Program-made: the position numbers and the translations under genes
Part shown: piece after piece, positions 9,796 through 16,997 of the stretch
Position numbering within the stretch: the first letter of the stretch is position 1
Layout: each line of letters starts with the position of its first letter
Notes under the pieces: generated by a model
Database searches by the model: none
The model's input: only the letters and a program-made list of their open reading frames with translations
Told to the model about the DNA's origin: nothing
Origin: Bradyrhizobiaceae bacterium
Lineage (GTDB): Bacteria; Pseudomonadota; Alphaproteobacteria; Rhizobiales; Xanthobacteraceae
Direction: 5' to 3'
NCBI GenBank assembly: GCA_003963145.1
Contig: RXJJ01000003.1
Coordinates: forward strand, 362,146-426,145
DNA length: 64,000 nucleotides

Positions 9796-9906
9796 CGTCA
9801 TTGCCGGGCATAGCCGTTCGAAGAACGGCGTCGCTTCGCTCGCCTATGACCCGGTAATCCATTCCTTTCAAAAAGATGGATGCCCGGATCACGTCCGGGC
9901 ATGACG
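9796..9906. repeat. GTCATG-type palindromic repeat, copy 2 (variant)
   Basis: The outer ends match the other copies (cgtcattgccgggca at left, gtccgggcatgacg at right). The left part carries a different internal segment with its own small palindrome (gccgttcgaagaacggc), making the element about 20 bp longer and composite. It lies between two convergent genes (dehydrogenase and moeB). Confidence 0.8.
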
Positions 9907-9919
9907 GGAGACGATATTC

Positions 9920-10720
9920 TCAGCGGTGAATGCTTAAATCCACAATCGCCGGATTGTCGCCGTTGAGCGGATTGGCCGGATCGCGCGCATAGCGCAGCGT
10001 TTCGAACCGCATCGCACGGGCGTCGATCATCACCAGCCGCCCCACCAGACTCTCGCCGAAACCGACGATTTCGCGGATCGCTTCCAGCGCCATCATCGAT
10101 CCCAGAACGCCCGCAAGCGCGCCGAGCACGCCCGCCTCCTCGCAGGTCGGCACGGTGCCGGGCGGCGGCGGCTCCGGAAACAGGCAACGATAGGTCGGAT
10201 TCAAAACGCCTGCGGCGTTTTTCTCGTGCGCGCGGATCGTGGTCAGCGAGGCGTCGAACACGCCCAGTGCGCCGGCAACCAGCGTGACCTTCGCAAAATA
10301 ACAGGCGTCGGAGACGAGATAGCGGGTGGAAAAATTGTCCGAGCCGTCGACCACGATGTCGTAGTCGCGAATGAGATCGAGCGCATTGTCCGCAGTCAGC
10401 CGCACCGCATGCGTACGGACGATGACGTGCGGGTTGAGTTCCTTGATCCGCGTCGCGGCGCTGTCCACCTTGGGCCGCCCGACGTCGGGAGTGCCGTGAA
10501 TGATCTGGCGCTGCAGATTGGAAAGAGACACCTCGTCGTCATCGACGACGCCAAGGAGTCCGACGCCCGCCGCCGCCAGATACATCAACACCGGCGCGCC
10601 GAGCCCGCCCGCGCCGACCACCAGAACGCGCGCCGTCTTCAGCGCCGCCTGACCGGGACCGCCGACCTCGCGCAGAACGATATGGCGCGCGTAGCGTTCA
10701 AGTTCTTCGGAGCTTAGCAT
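9920..10720 (-). CDS. moeB: MoeB/ThiF-family adenylyltransferase
   Basis: MoeB adenylates the C-terminal glycine of the molybdopterin synthase small subunit before sulfur transfer; ThiF does the same for ThiS. The 266-residue product has the ATP-binding GAGGLGAPV loop (36-44), the RQIIHGTPDVGRPK segment with the Arg finger, VVDGSDNFSTRYLVSD, and Cys193 in VPTCEEAGVLG. The two CxxC pairs that bind zinc in E. coli MoeB are absent: only Cys179 (TYRC) remains of the first, and the second region reads DPANPLNG. No moaD or thiS is nearby, so the MoeB versus ThiF assignment is by similarity only. Confidence 0.85.
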   Translation of the reverse strand: MLSSEELERYARHIVLREVGGPGQAALKTARVLVVGAGGLGAPVLMYLAAAGVGLLGVVDDDEVSLSNLQRQIIHGTPDVGRPKVDSAATRIKELNPHVIVRTHAVRLTADNALDLIRDYDIVVDGSDNFSTRYLVSDACYFAKVTLVAGALGVFDASLTTIRAHEKNAAGVLNPTYRCLFPEPPPPGTVPTCEEAGVLGALAGVLGSMMALEAIREIVGFGESLVGRLVMIDARAMRFETLRYARDPANPLNGDNPAIVDLSIHR

Positions 10721-10782
10721 GATGTGTCACTTATGCGCCGTTCTGATCTGTCGCAATGTCCGCATCCGAACGATCGTGCCGT

Positions 10783-11571
10783 TCATGTCCGAACGCGGCC
10801 CTTGACCGCATTGGCAAAGGCCGAGACCGTGACGCGCCCGTCGGCTTCTTCATGCAGGTGAACCCGCACCCGCGCTTTCAGTTCGGCAATCTGCGCCGGG
10901 TCCATTTTGGCAAGAGCTGCCTTGAGCGATGCCGAGCCTGGCGCGGCATTCCAGAAATCATCGACGTCCAGATACGTTCGCGTCACGTCGATGCGGCGCG
11001 TCTCGACATTCTCGAACCCGGCATCGGTCCACAATCTCATCATTTCCTCGCGGCGCGATGCATCGGCGCTCGGCGGCCATATCGGCGAGAGCCCCGTCGC
11101 TCGCAATTCCTTGAGAATGACTTCGAGCGGAAAGCCTCCTCCATTCATGTCCCAGGCGTAAGCCGCGACGGTGCCGCCGGGCCGCACCACGCGCGCCATT
11201 TCCGCGACCCCCCTGGCCGGCTCGGGAACGAAGAAGATCACGAGCGCCATCACGGCGGCGTCGAAACTGTCCTTATCGTAAGGCAGCGCCATCGCATCGC
11301 CGATACGGAAATGCGCCATGCCTGTTGCCGCGCGTGTCTTCGCATAGGCGATCTGCCCTTCCGACGGATCGATGCCTTCCACCCTTGAGGGCGCGTTATG
11401 TCTGACGATCTGCTCCGTGAACGCGCCATTGCCGCATCCGATATCGGCCCATGACAGGTTTTTCTGTAGCGCCAGCCAGTCCAGAAATATCTCTCCGGCC
11501 TTTGCACTCCAGATTCCCATCATCCGCTCATAAGCGGCGCCATCGTCGAACCTGATCGGCGTGTCGGTCAC
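10783..11571 (-). CDS. class I SAM-dependent methyltransferase
   Basis: A 262-residue cytosolic methyltransferase of the UbiE/Methyltransf_11 type. SAM motif I is WADIGCGNGAFTE, motif II includes VEGIDPSEGQ, and the post-I segment is FRIGDAMALPYDKDSFDAAVM with VRPGG following. The acceptor is unknown. The GTG at 11571 is chosen as start: AAAGGA lies seven bases upstream, and the upstream part of the open frame (to 11922) runs antisense into mutM with no family resemblance. It sits 28 bp downstream of mutM on the same strand. Confidence 0.82.
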   Translation of the reverse strand: MTDTPIRFDDGAAYERMMGIWSAKAGEIFLDWLALQKNLSWADIGCGNGAFTEQIVRHNAPSRVEGIDPSEGQIAYAKTRAATGMAHFRIGDAMALPYDKDSFDAAVMALVIFFVPEPARGVAEMARVVRPGGTVAAYAWDMNGGGFPLEVILKELRATGLSPIWPPSADASRREEMMRLWTDAGFENVETRRIDVTRTYLDVDDFWNAAPGSASLKAALAKMDPAQIAELKARVRVHLHEEADGRVTVSAFANAVKGRVRT

Positions 11572-11599
11572 GGTGTTATCCTTTCGAGGCCGGCCGCAT

Positions 11600-12481
11600 T
11601 CATTTCTGACATTTCGGGCACCAGAAAGTCGAGCGGCCGTTTTGCGTGAAGCGCTTGACGATCCCGCTGCACCCCGCGGTCCTGCATTTTTCGCCTTCGC
11701 GGTCATAGACCTGAAACGAATGCTGAAAATATCCGAGTTCGCCGTCGGTCCGGCGATGATCGCGCAGCGAGGAGCCGCCGGCCTTGATCGCCGCATGGAG
11801 TACTGCGTGGATCGCGCCGACAAGACGTTTGGCATGATCGGTCGGCTCGCCGCTTCGTGTCGCCAATGTCGAGGCCTGCCGCTTCGGCGACAGATGTGCG
11901 CGAAACAGCGCCTCGCAGACATAGATGTTGCCGAGGCCCGCGACCACGCGCTGATCGAGCAGCGCCGCCTTCAGCGAGGTCTTCTTGCCCGCGCAGACCC
12001 GCGCCAGCATCGCGGCGTCGAACTCGTTGCCCAGAGGCTCCGGCCCGAGGCCGCGCAACAGCGGCTCGTCCGCCAATCCGGCGCGCGACACGATTTTCAT
12101 ATAGCCGAAACGGCGCGGATCGTTGAACGAGATCATCGCGCCCGACGCCATGTGAAACACCACATGATCGTGCGCACGTTCCTCGCCGCGCGGATGATGA
12201 AACGCGCCCGGCGTGACGGCGTTTTCGTCATGAACGACGCGGAACGATCCCGACATGCCCAGATGCATCAAAAGCACATCGCCGGAAGACAAATCGGCCG
12301 TGAGATATTTGGCGCGGCGGCCGAGACCCGTCACGATCTGGCCTTCCAGCCGCGTGACGAAATCCTTCTGCAATGGAAAACGCAGATCGCCGCGCCGCGC
12401 CTCGACCCGCGCGATCACCTGTCCCTCCATCACCGGCTCAAGGCCGCGGCGGACGGTTTCAACCTCGGGTAATTCAGGCAT
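11600..12481 (-). CDS. mutM: bifunctional DNA-formamidopyrimidine glycosylase/AP lyase Fpg
   Basis: MutM excises 8-oxoguanine and formamidopyrimidines from DNA and cleaves the abasic site by beta/delta elimination. The 293 residues begin [14 protein letters not shown], with the catalytic Pro after Met removal and the adjacent Glu. They contain the conserved Lys in GRRAKYL, the H2TH region ([23 protein letters not shown]), and a C-terminal zinc finger with CRTAGC and FWCPKC cysteine pairs. It is divergent from ubiE with 79 bp between the two starts, a common alphaproteobacterial arrangement near dnaA. Confidence 0.97.
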   Translation of the reverse strand: MPELPEVETVRRGLEPVMEGQVIARVEARRGDLRFPLQKDFVTRLEGQIVTGLGRRAKYLTADLSSGDVLLMHLGMSGSFRVVHDENAVTPGAFHHPRGEERAHDHVVFHMASGAMISFNDPRRFGYMKIVSRAGLADEPLLRGLGPEPLGNEFDAAMLARVCAGKKTSLKAALLDQRVVAGLGNIYVCEALFRAHLSPKRQASTLATRSGEPTDHAKRLVGAIHAVLHAAIKAGGSSLRDHRRTDGELGYFQHSFQVYDREGEKCRTAGCSGIVKRFTQNGRSTFWCPKCQK

Positions 12482-12560
12482 TGCGCATTCACCTTGAGAC
12501 GTGGTGGTGATAGCGCCATTGCGCGGGGCGCGCTATGGTCGCCCCGCCGGAGAGCCAAAA

Positions 12561-13325
12561 ATGAGCGAACCCACGGATTTCACAACACATTTCGGATACA
12601 GGGACGTGCCGCTTGGCGACAAGCAGGCGCTGGTGAACGACGTGTTTCACAGCGTCGCCCGCCGCTACGACCTGATGAACGATCTGATGTCGGGCGGGCT
12701 GCACCGCGTCTGGAAGGACGTGATGATCACCACGCTGAACCCGCCGCGCGACGGCGCGCCGTTTGATCTGCTCGATGTCGCGGGCGGCACCGGCGATATC
12801 GCCTTCCGCGCCGCCGGCGCTGCCGGTCCGAACTTTCAGGCCACCGTGTGCGACATCAATACCGACATGCTGGCGATCGGCCGCGAGCGCGCCGAGGCAA
12901 AGCATCTCGATCACCGCGTCACCTTCGTCGAAGGCAATGCCGAAGCCTTGCCGTTCGCCGATGGCAATTTCGATGCCTACACGATCGCATTCGGCATCCG
13001 CAATGTGCCGCGCATTCCGCTGGCGCTGAAGGAAGCGTATCGCGTGCTCAAGCCGGGCTCGCGCTTCCTGTGCCTCGAATTCTCCACCGTGACGGTGCCG
13101 GGCCTCGACCGGCTCTACGATTTCTTCTCGTTCAATATCATTCCGCAGCTCGGCCGCGCGGTGACGGGCGACGCCGAATCCTATCGCTATCTCGTCGAAT
13201 CGATCCGGCAGTTTCCGCGCGCGGAGCCTTTCGCGGAAATGATCCGCGAGGCCGGATTCAGCCGGGTCAAATACGACATCATGTCCGGCGGCATCGTGGC
13301 GCTGCATTCGGGCTGGCGTTTGTGA
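12561..13325 (+). CDS. ubiE: demethylubiquinone/demethylmenaquinone C-methyltransferase UbiE
   Basis: UbiE C-methylates the quinone ring in ubiquinone synthesis. The 254-residue product shows the family signature motifs: [17 protein letters not shown] near the N-terminus, SAM motif [15 protein letters not shown], and the terminal [20 protein letters not shown] region with [11 protein letters not shown]. The frame is open 60 bases further upstream, but the ATG at 12561 ([12 protein letters not shown]) follows GGAGAG and matches the family N-terminus. It overlaps ubiB by four bases. Confidence 0.96.
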   Translation: MSEPTDFTTHFGYRDVPLGDKQALVNDVFHSVARRYDLMNDLMSGGLHRVWKDVMITTLNPPRDGAPFDLLDVAGGTGDIAFRAAGAAGPNFQATVCDINTDMLAIGRERAEAKHLDHRVTFVEGNAEALPFADGNFDAYTIAFGIRNVPRIPLALKEAYRVLKPGSRFLCLEFSTVTVPGLDRLYDFFSFNIIPQLGRAVTGDAESYRYLVESIRQFPRAEPFAEMIREAGFSRVKYDIMSGGIVALHSGWRL

Positions 13326-14887
13326 TCTCATCGCTATCCCATATCGTCCGGCTCGGGCGCGCCGGCTTCGTGTTCGCGCGCGAGGGCGTGTTCGGCCTTG
13401 TCGATCCCTCGCCGCTGCCGCCGCCGGCACAGGCCGCCATTCGTGTCGCGCGCCTGATCGAGCGGCGCGACGCCAAATCAGGCGCGCGGCTGTCACGTGC
13501 GCTGACGCGCCTCGGGCCCACATACGTCAAGCTCGGGCAGTTTCTCGCGACACGGCCGGACGTGGTGGGCGTCGCGATGGCGCGCGACCTTGAAAGCCTT
13601 CAGGACAGGCTGCCGCCTTTTCCACGCGACGAAGCCGTCTCAATTATCGAGGAGTCGCTTGAAAAGCCTGTTTCCCAGGTGTTTTCGAGCTTCAGCGAGG
13701 CTGTCGCTGCTGCCTCCATCGCCCAGGTGCACCGCGCCGAGATCGCCGCGAACGGAGAGACGAAGACCGTCGCCGTCAAGGTGCTGCGGCCGAATGTCGG
13801 CGCGCGCTTCGCCCACGATCTGGACGCCTTCCGCTATGCCGCGCGCAAGGCCGAATCCGTGTCGTCCGAAGCGCGGCGGCTGCGGCTGACGGAGATCGTC
13901 GAAACGCTGGCGCGCTCGGTCGCGATGGAAATGGATCTGCGGCTTGAGGCCGCGGCGCTCTCCGAAATGGCGGAGAACACCCATAACGATTCCGATTTTC
14001 GAGTTCCCGGCGTCGACTGGGACCGCACCAGCCATCATGTCCTGACGATGGAATGGATCGACGGCATCGCGCTGAACGATCACGCGCGTCTCGATGCCTC
14101 GCATATCGACCAGCCCGCACTGGGGCGCAAGATCATCCAGAGCTTCCTTCGGCATGCCTTAAGGGATGGCTTCTTTCACGCCGACATGCATCCCGGCAAT
14201 CTGTTCGTCGATAGCCAGGAGCGCCTTGTTGCGGTGGATTTCGGCATCATGGGCCGGCTCGGCATGAAGGAGCGCATGTTTCTGGCGCAAATTCTCTACG
14301 GCTTCATCACCCGCGACTATCGTCGCGTCGCCGAGGTGCATTTCGAGGCCGGCTATGTGCCCGCGCATCATTCGGTCGAGAATTTCGCGCAGGCGATTCG
14401 CGCCATCGGCGAGCCGATCCACAACCGCTCCGCCGACGAAATCTCGATGGCGAAACTGCTGACGCTGCTGCTCGAGGTCACCGGGCTGTTCGACATGCGG
14501 ACCCGGCCCGAACTGATCCTGCTGCAAAAGACCATGGTGGTGGTCGAGGGCGTGGCGCGCGGCTTCGATCCCAAGCTCGATATCTGGACCACCGCCGACC
14601 CGGTGGTGCGCGAATGGATCGAGCGCAATCTCGGGCCGCTGGGCCGCATTCAGGCGGCGGTCGGCGGCGCGGGCGAGATGGGACGGGCGCTGTCCGGCCT
14701 CCCGGCGCTGGCATCCCGGTCGGTCGCGTTGCTGGGCCATATCGAGACGATTACCCGCGACGGGCTGGTGCTGTCCCCCGAAACCGTTCAGGCGATTGGC
14801 GCTGCCAAGGCCAAGGCAACGCGCTGGCAAAGCGCCGCCCTGTGGCTTATCGCATTGATACTTGTCCTTATTTTTCTTTCATCCTGA
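13322..14887 (+). CDS. ubiB: UbiB, ABC1-family protein of ubiquinone biosynthesis
   Basis: UbiB is an atypical kinase-like ATPase needed for ubiquinone biosynthesis, anchored at the inner membrane by a C-terminal helix. The 521-residue product has the family's inhibitory KxGQ motif ([13 protein letters not shown]), the alanine-rich nucleotide loop ([11 protein letters not shown]), the lysine motif VAVKVLRP, the [10 protein letters not shown] catalytic-loop equivalent and AVDFGIMG. The C-terminus ends in a hydrophobic segment ([14 protein letters not shown]). The start is a GTG overlapping the ubiE TGA (GTGA), so translation is coupled; a much longer open frame upstream runs inside ubiE and is rejected. 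Confidence 0.95.
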   Translation: MISSLSHIVRLGRAGFVFAREGVFGLVDPSPLPPPAQAAIRVARLIERRDAKSGARLSRALTRLGPTYVKLGQFLATRPDVVGVAMARDLESLQDRLPPFPRDEAVSIIEESLEKPVSQVFSSFSEAVAAASIAQVHRAEIAANGETKTVAVKVLRPNVGARFAHDLDAFRYAARKAESVSSEARRLRLTEIVETLARSVAMEMDLRLEAAALSEMAENTHNDSDFRVPGVDWDRTSHHVLTMEWIDGIALNDHARLDASHIDQPALGRKIIQSFLRHALRDGFFHADMHPGNLFVDSQERLVAVDFGIMGRLGMKERMFLAQILYGFITRDYRRVAEVHFEAGYVPAHHSVENFAQAIRAIGEPIHNRSADEISMAKLLTLLLEVTGLFDMRTRPELILLQKTMVVVEGVARGFDPKLDIWTTADPVVREWIERNLGPLGRIQAAVGGAGEMGRALSGLPALASRSVALLGHIETITRDGLVLSPETVQAIGAAKAKATRWQSAALWLIALILVLIFLSS

Positions 14888-14911
14888 ATTGAAATCATTG
14901 GCAAGCACATT

Positions 14912-14928
14912 TGATTGCATCGCAATCA
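14912..14928. promoter_or_regulatory. palindrome TGATTGC-ATC-GCAATCA upstream of coaBC, candidate operator
   Basis: A perfect 7-bp inverted repeat with a 3-bp centre ends 33 bp before the coaBC start. A TTGATT (14911-14916) and TAGGCT (14934-14939) pair with 17-bp spacing gives a weak promoter overlapping it. Short inverted repeats of this size are typical ribbon-helix-helix operators, and the downstream protein carries such a domain at its N-terminus. Autoregulation is inference. Confidence 0.45.
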
Positions 14929-14961
14929 TTTGCTAGGCTGGACCCGTTGGATGAGGGCGCC

Positions 14962-16395
14962 ATGGCCAGCCTCACGGTTCGCAAGCTGGATGACGAGATC
15001 AAGGCTGCGCTCAAGCTGCGCGCGGCCAGAAGCGGCCGCTCGGTCGAGGACGAGGTCCGCGTGATCCTGCGCGAAGCGGCGGAGACGCCGGCCCAGAGGC
15101 CGGCGGCACCAGAGCCTATGGAGTCAGTTCCACGCAACCAGCGGCTCCGCCCCGCCGAGAATGGCCGCCCGCGCGTCACGCTGATCATCGGCGGCGGCAT
15201 CGCGGCCTACAAGGCGCTCGATCTGATCCGGCGGCTGAAGGATCGCGGCTGCCATGTCGGCTGCGTGATGACGCGCGCCGCGCAGCAATTCGTTACGCCG
15301 CTGACGGCGAGCGCGCTGGCGGACGAACCCTGTTACACAGACCTGTTCGACTCGCGCAGCGAATTCGACGCCGGCCACATTCGCCTCGCGCGCGACAGCG
15401 ACATGATCGTGGTCGCGCCGGCCACCGCCGACCTGATGGCGAAGATGGCACAGGGCCACGCCGACGATCTTGCAACCGCGATCCTGCTCGCGACCAACCG
15501 CCCGGTGCTGATCGCGCCTGCGATGAACCCGATGATGTGGACCAACAGCGCGACGCGGCGCAACGTCGCGCAGCTCGAACGCGACGGCATCGCTTTTATC
15601 GGTCCGAATTCCGGTGAGATGGCCGAAGCCGGCGAAGCCGGTGTCGGACGCATGGCCGAACCGGCGGAAATCGCCGCCCGTGCCGATGCCATTCTTCGCC
15701 CGCCGCAGGCGCGTATCCTTTCGGGGATTCGCGTGCTGGTCACGGCAGGGCCGACCCACGAGCCGATCGACCCGGTGCGCTATATCGCCAACCGCTCCTC
15801 GGGCAAGCAGGGCTTCGCCATTGCGGCCGCCGCTGCCAGGGCGGGAGCTGATGTCACGCTGATCTCGGGTCCCGTCGATCTCGACGATCCTGCAAATGTC
15901 CACATCATTCACGTCGAATCGGCGCGCGATATGCTGGATAACGTCCAGAAGGCGCTGCCGGTCGACGTCGCAGTGTTCGCCGCCGCCGTGGCCGACTGGC
16001 GCGTCGCCAATGCCGGCGCGCAGAAAATCAAGAAAACCCAAGGCAGCCTGCCGCAACTGGAGCTGACCGAAAATCCCGACATTCTCGCCACTGTTTCAAA
16101 GCTCACAGTCAACCGGCCGAAGCTCGTGATCGGCTTTGCAGCAGAAACCGAAAATCTCATCGCCAATGCAAGATCGAAACTCGCGCGCAAGGGCTGCGAC
16201 TGGATCGTCGCCAACGACGTCTCGCCCGGCAGCGGCGTGATGGGCGGCGATCGCAACACCGTGCATCTGATCACGAGGGATGACCCACCGGATCACGCGC
16301 CGGATGTCTGGCCGGTAATGACCAAGGAGGATGTCGCCGCCACCCTGGTCGCGCGCATCGCGGGCGCCGTCAAAAAGGACGTATCAAGATCATGA
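14962..16395 (+). CDS. coaBC: ribbon-helix-helix domain fused to CoaBC (phosphopantothenoylcysteine decarboxylase / phosphopantothenate-cysteine ligase)
   Basis: CoaBC performs two steps of coenzyme A synthesis: CTP-dependent joining of cysteine to phosphopantothenate, then flavin-dependent decarboxylation. Residues 1-43 of this 477-residue protein form a ribbon-helix-helix domain like the antitoxin FitA (beta strand SLTVRKLD, then helices around [11 protein letters not shown] and [13 protein letters not shown]), followed by a Pro/Glu-rich linker to about 68. CoaC follows ([10 protein letters not shown], His139 in [15 protein letters not shown]), then CoaB ([34 protein letters not shown]). 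The decarboxylase clamp at 217-231 ([15 protein letters not shown]) has no cysteine. The ATG at 14962 follows GATGAGGG; an internal ATG at 15118 would omit the RHH domain. It overlaps dut by 4 bp. Confidence 0.93.
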   Translation: MASLTVRKLDDEIKAALKLRAARSGRSVEDEVRVILREAAETPAQRPAAPEPMESVPRNQRLRPAENGRPRVTLIIGGGIAAYKALDLIRRLKDRGCHVGCVMTRAAQQFVTPLTASALADEPCYTDLFDSRSEFDAGHIRLARDSDMIVVAPATADLMAKMAQGHADDLATAILLATNRPVLIAPAMNPMMWTNSATRRNVAQLERDGIAFIGPNSGEMAEAGEAGVGRMAEPAEIAARADAILRPPQARILSGIRVLVTAGPTHEPIDPVRYIANRSSGKQGFAIAAAAARAGADVTLISGPVDLDDPANVHIIHVESARDMLDNVQKALPVDVAVFAAAVADWRVANAGAQKIKKTQGSLPQLELTENPDILATVSKLTVNRPKLVIGFAAETENLIANARSKLARKGCDWIVANDVSPGSGVMGGDRNTVHLITRDDPPDHAPDVWPVMTKEDVAATLVARIAGAVKKDVSRS

Positions 16396-16850
16396 GCGAA
16401 ACGCTTCGTCTCGAAATCCAGCAGCTTGCGCACGGCGAAGGGCTCACTTTGCCGGCCTATCAGAGCGAATTGGCCGCAGGCCTCGATCTGCTTGCTGCGA
16501 TCCCCGAAGACAAGCCGCTGATTCTGGAACCGCAATCCTATGCGCTCGTGCCGACGGGCCTCGCCATCGCCCTGCCGCCGGGGTTCGAGGCGCAAGTGCG
16601 CCCGCGCTCCGGTCTCGCCGCCAAACACGGCATTACGGTACTGAACGCGCCGGGCACGGTCGACGCCGATTATCGAGGCGAGATTTTCGTCCCGCTCATC
16701 AACCACGGGGCAAGCGCCTTCACCATCCGGCGTGGCGAACGCATCGCGCAGATGGTGATCGCCCGCGTCGCCCATGCGGAACTTGTCACCGTGGCGACAC
16801 TGGCTCCGACCGCGCGCGGCAGCGGCGGCTTCGGCTCGACCGGACGGTAA
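16392..16850 (+). CDS. dut: deoxyuridine 5'-triphosphate nucleotidohydrolase
   Basis: The trimeric dUTPase hydrolyses dUTP to dUMP, keeping uracil out of DNA and feeding dTMP synthesis. The 152-residue product has all five family motifs in order: [41 protein letters not shown] and the C-terminal [11 protein letters not shown]. The start codon overlaps the coaBC stop (ATGA), the widely conserved coaBC-dut pairing. Confidence 0.97.
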   Translation: MSETLRLEIQQLAHGEGLTLPAYQSELAAGLDLLAAIPEDKPLILEPQSYALVPTGLAIALPPGFEAQVRPRSGLAAKHGITVLNAPGTVDADYRGEIFVPLINHGASAFTIRRGERIAQMVIARVAHAELVTVATLAPTARGSGGFGSTGR

Positions 16851-16864
16851 TTTCAGCGCCATTC

Positions 16865-16887
16865 GGCTCAATCCGAGCCTTATTTTT
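16865..16887 (+). terminator. weak terminator-like hairpin after dut
   Basis: A 5-bp stem (ggctc / gagcc) with a 5-base loop is followed by ttattttt. It is short, so read-through towards divL is likely. Confidence 0.4.
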
Positions 16888-16997
16888 CAAGCTCGATTCA
16901 CGTTCACGGTCTGGACTCTTACCCGCCGACTCCTGTTGAGGATATTGTCTTTCGATTCGAGCCAGTTGGTTCGCGCTGGCGGCGGTTGGGATCATTC

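Noticed and set aside
12848-13321. Long N-terminal extension of UbiB from an upstream ATG
   Set aside because: That stretch is an alternative frame within ubiE; the overlapping GTG at 13322 gives the family N-terminus.
14962-15117. RHH segment before CoaBC read as a separate antitoxin gene with a lost stop codon
   Set aside because: There is no stop, no second ribosome-binding site before the CoaC part and no toxin gene; a single fused product is simpler, although a recent fusion cannot be excluded.
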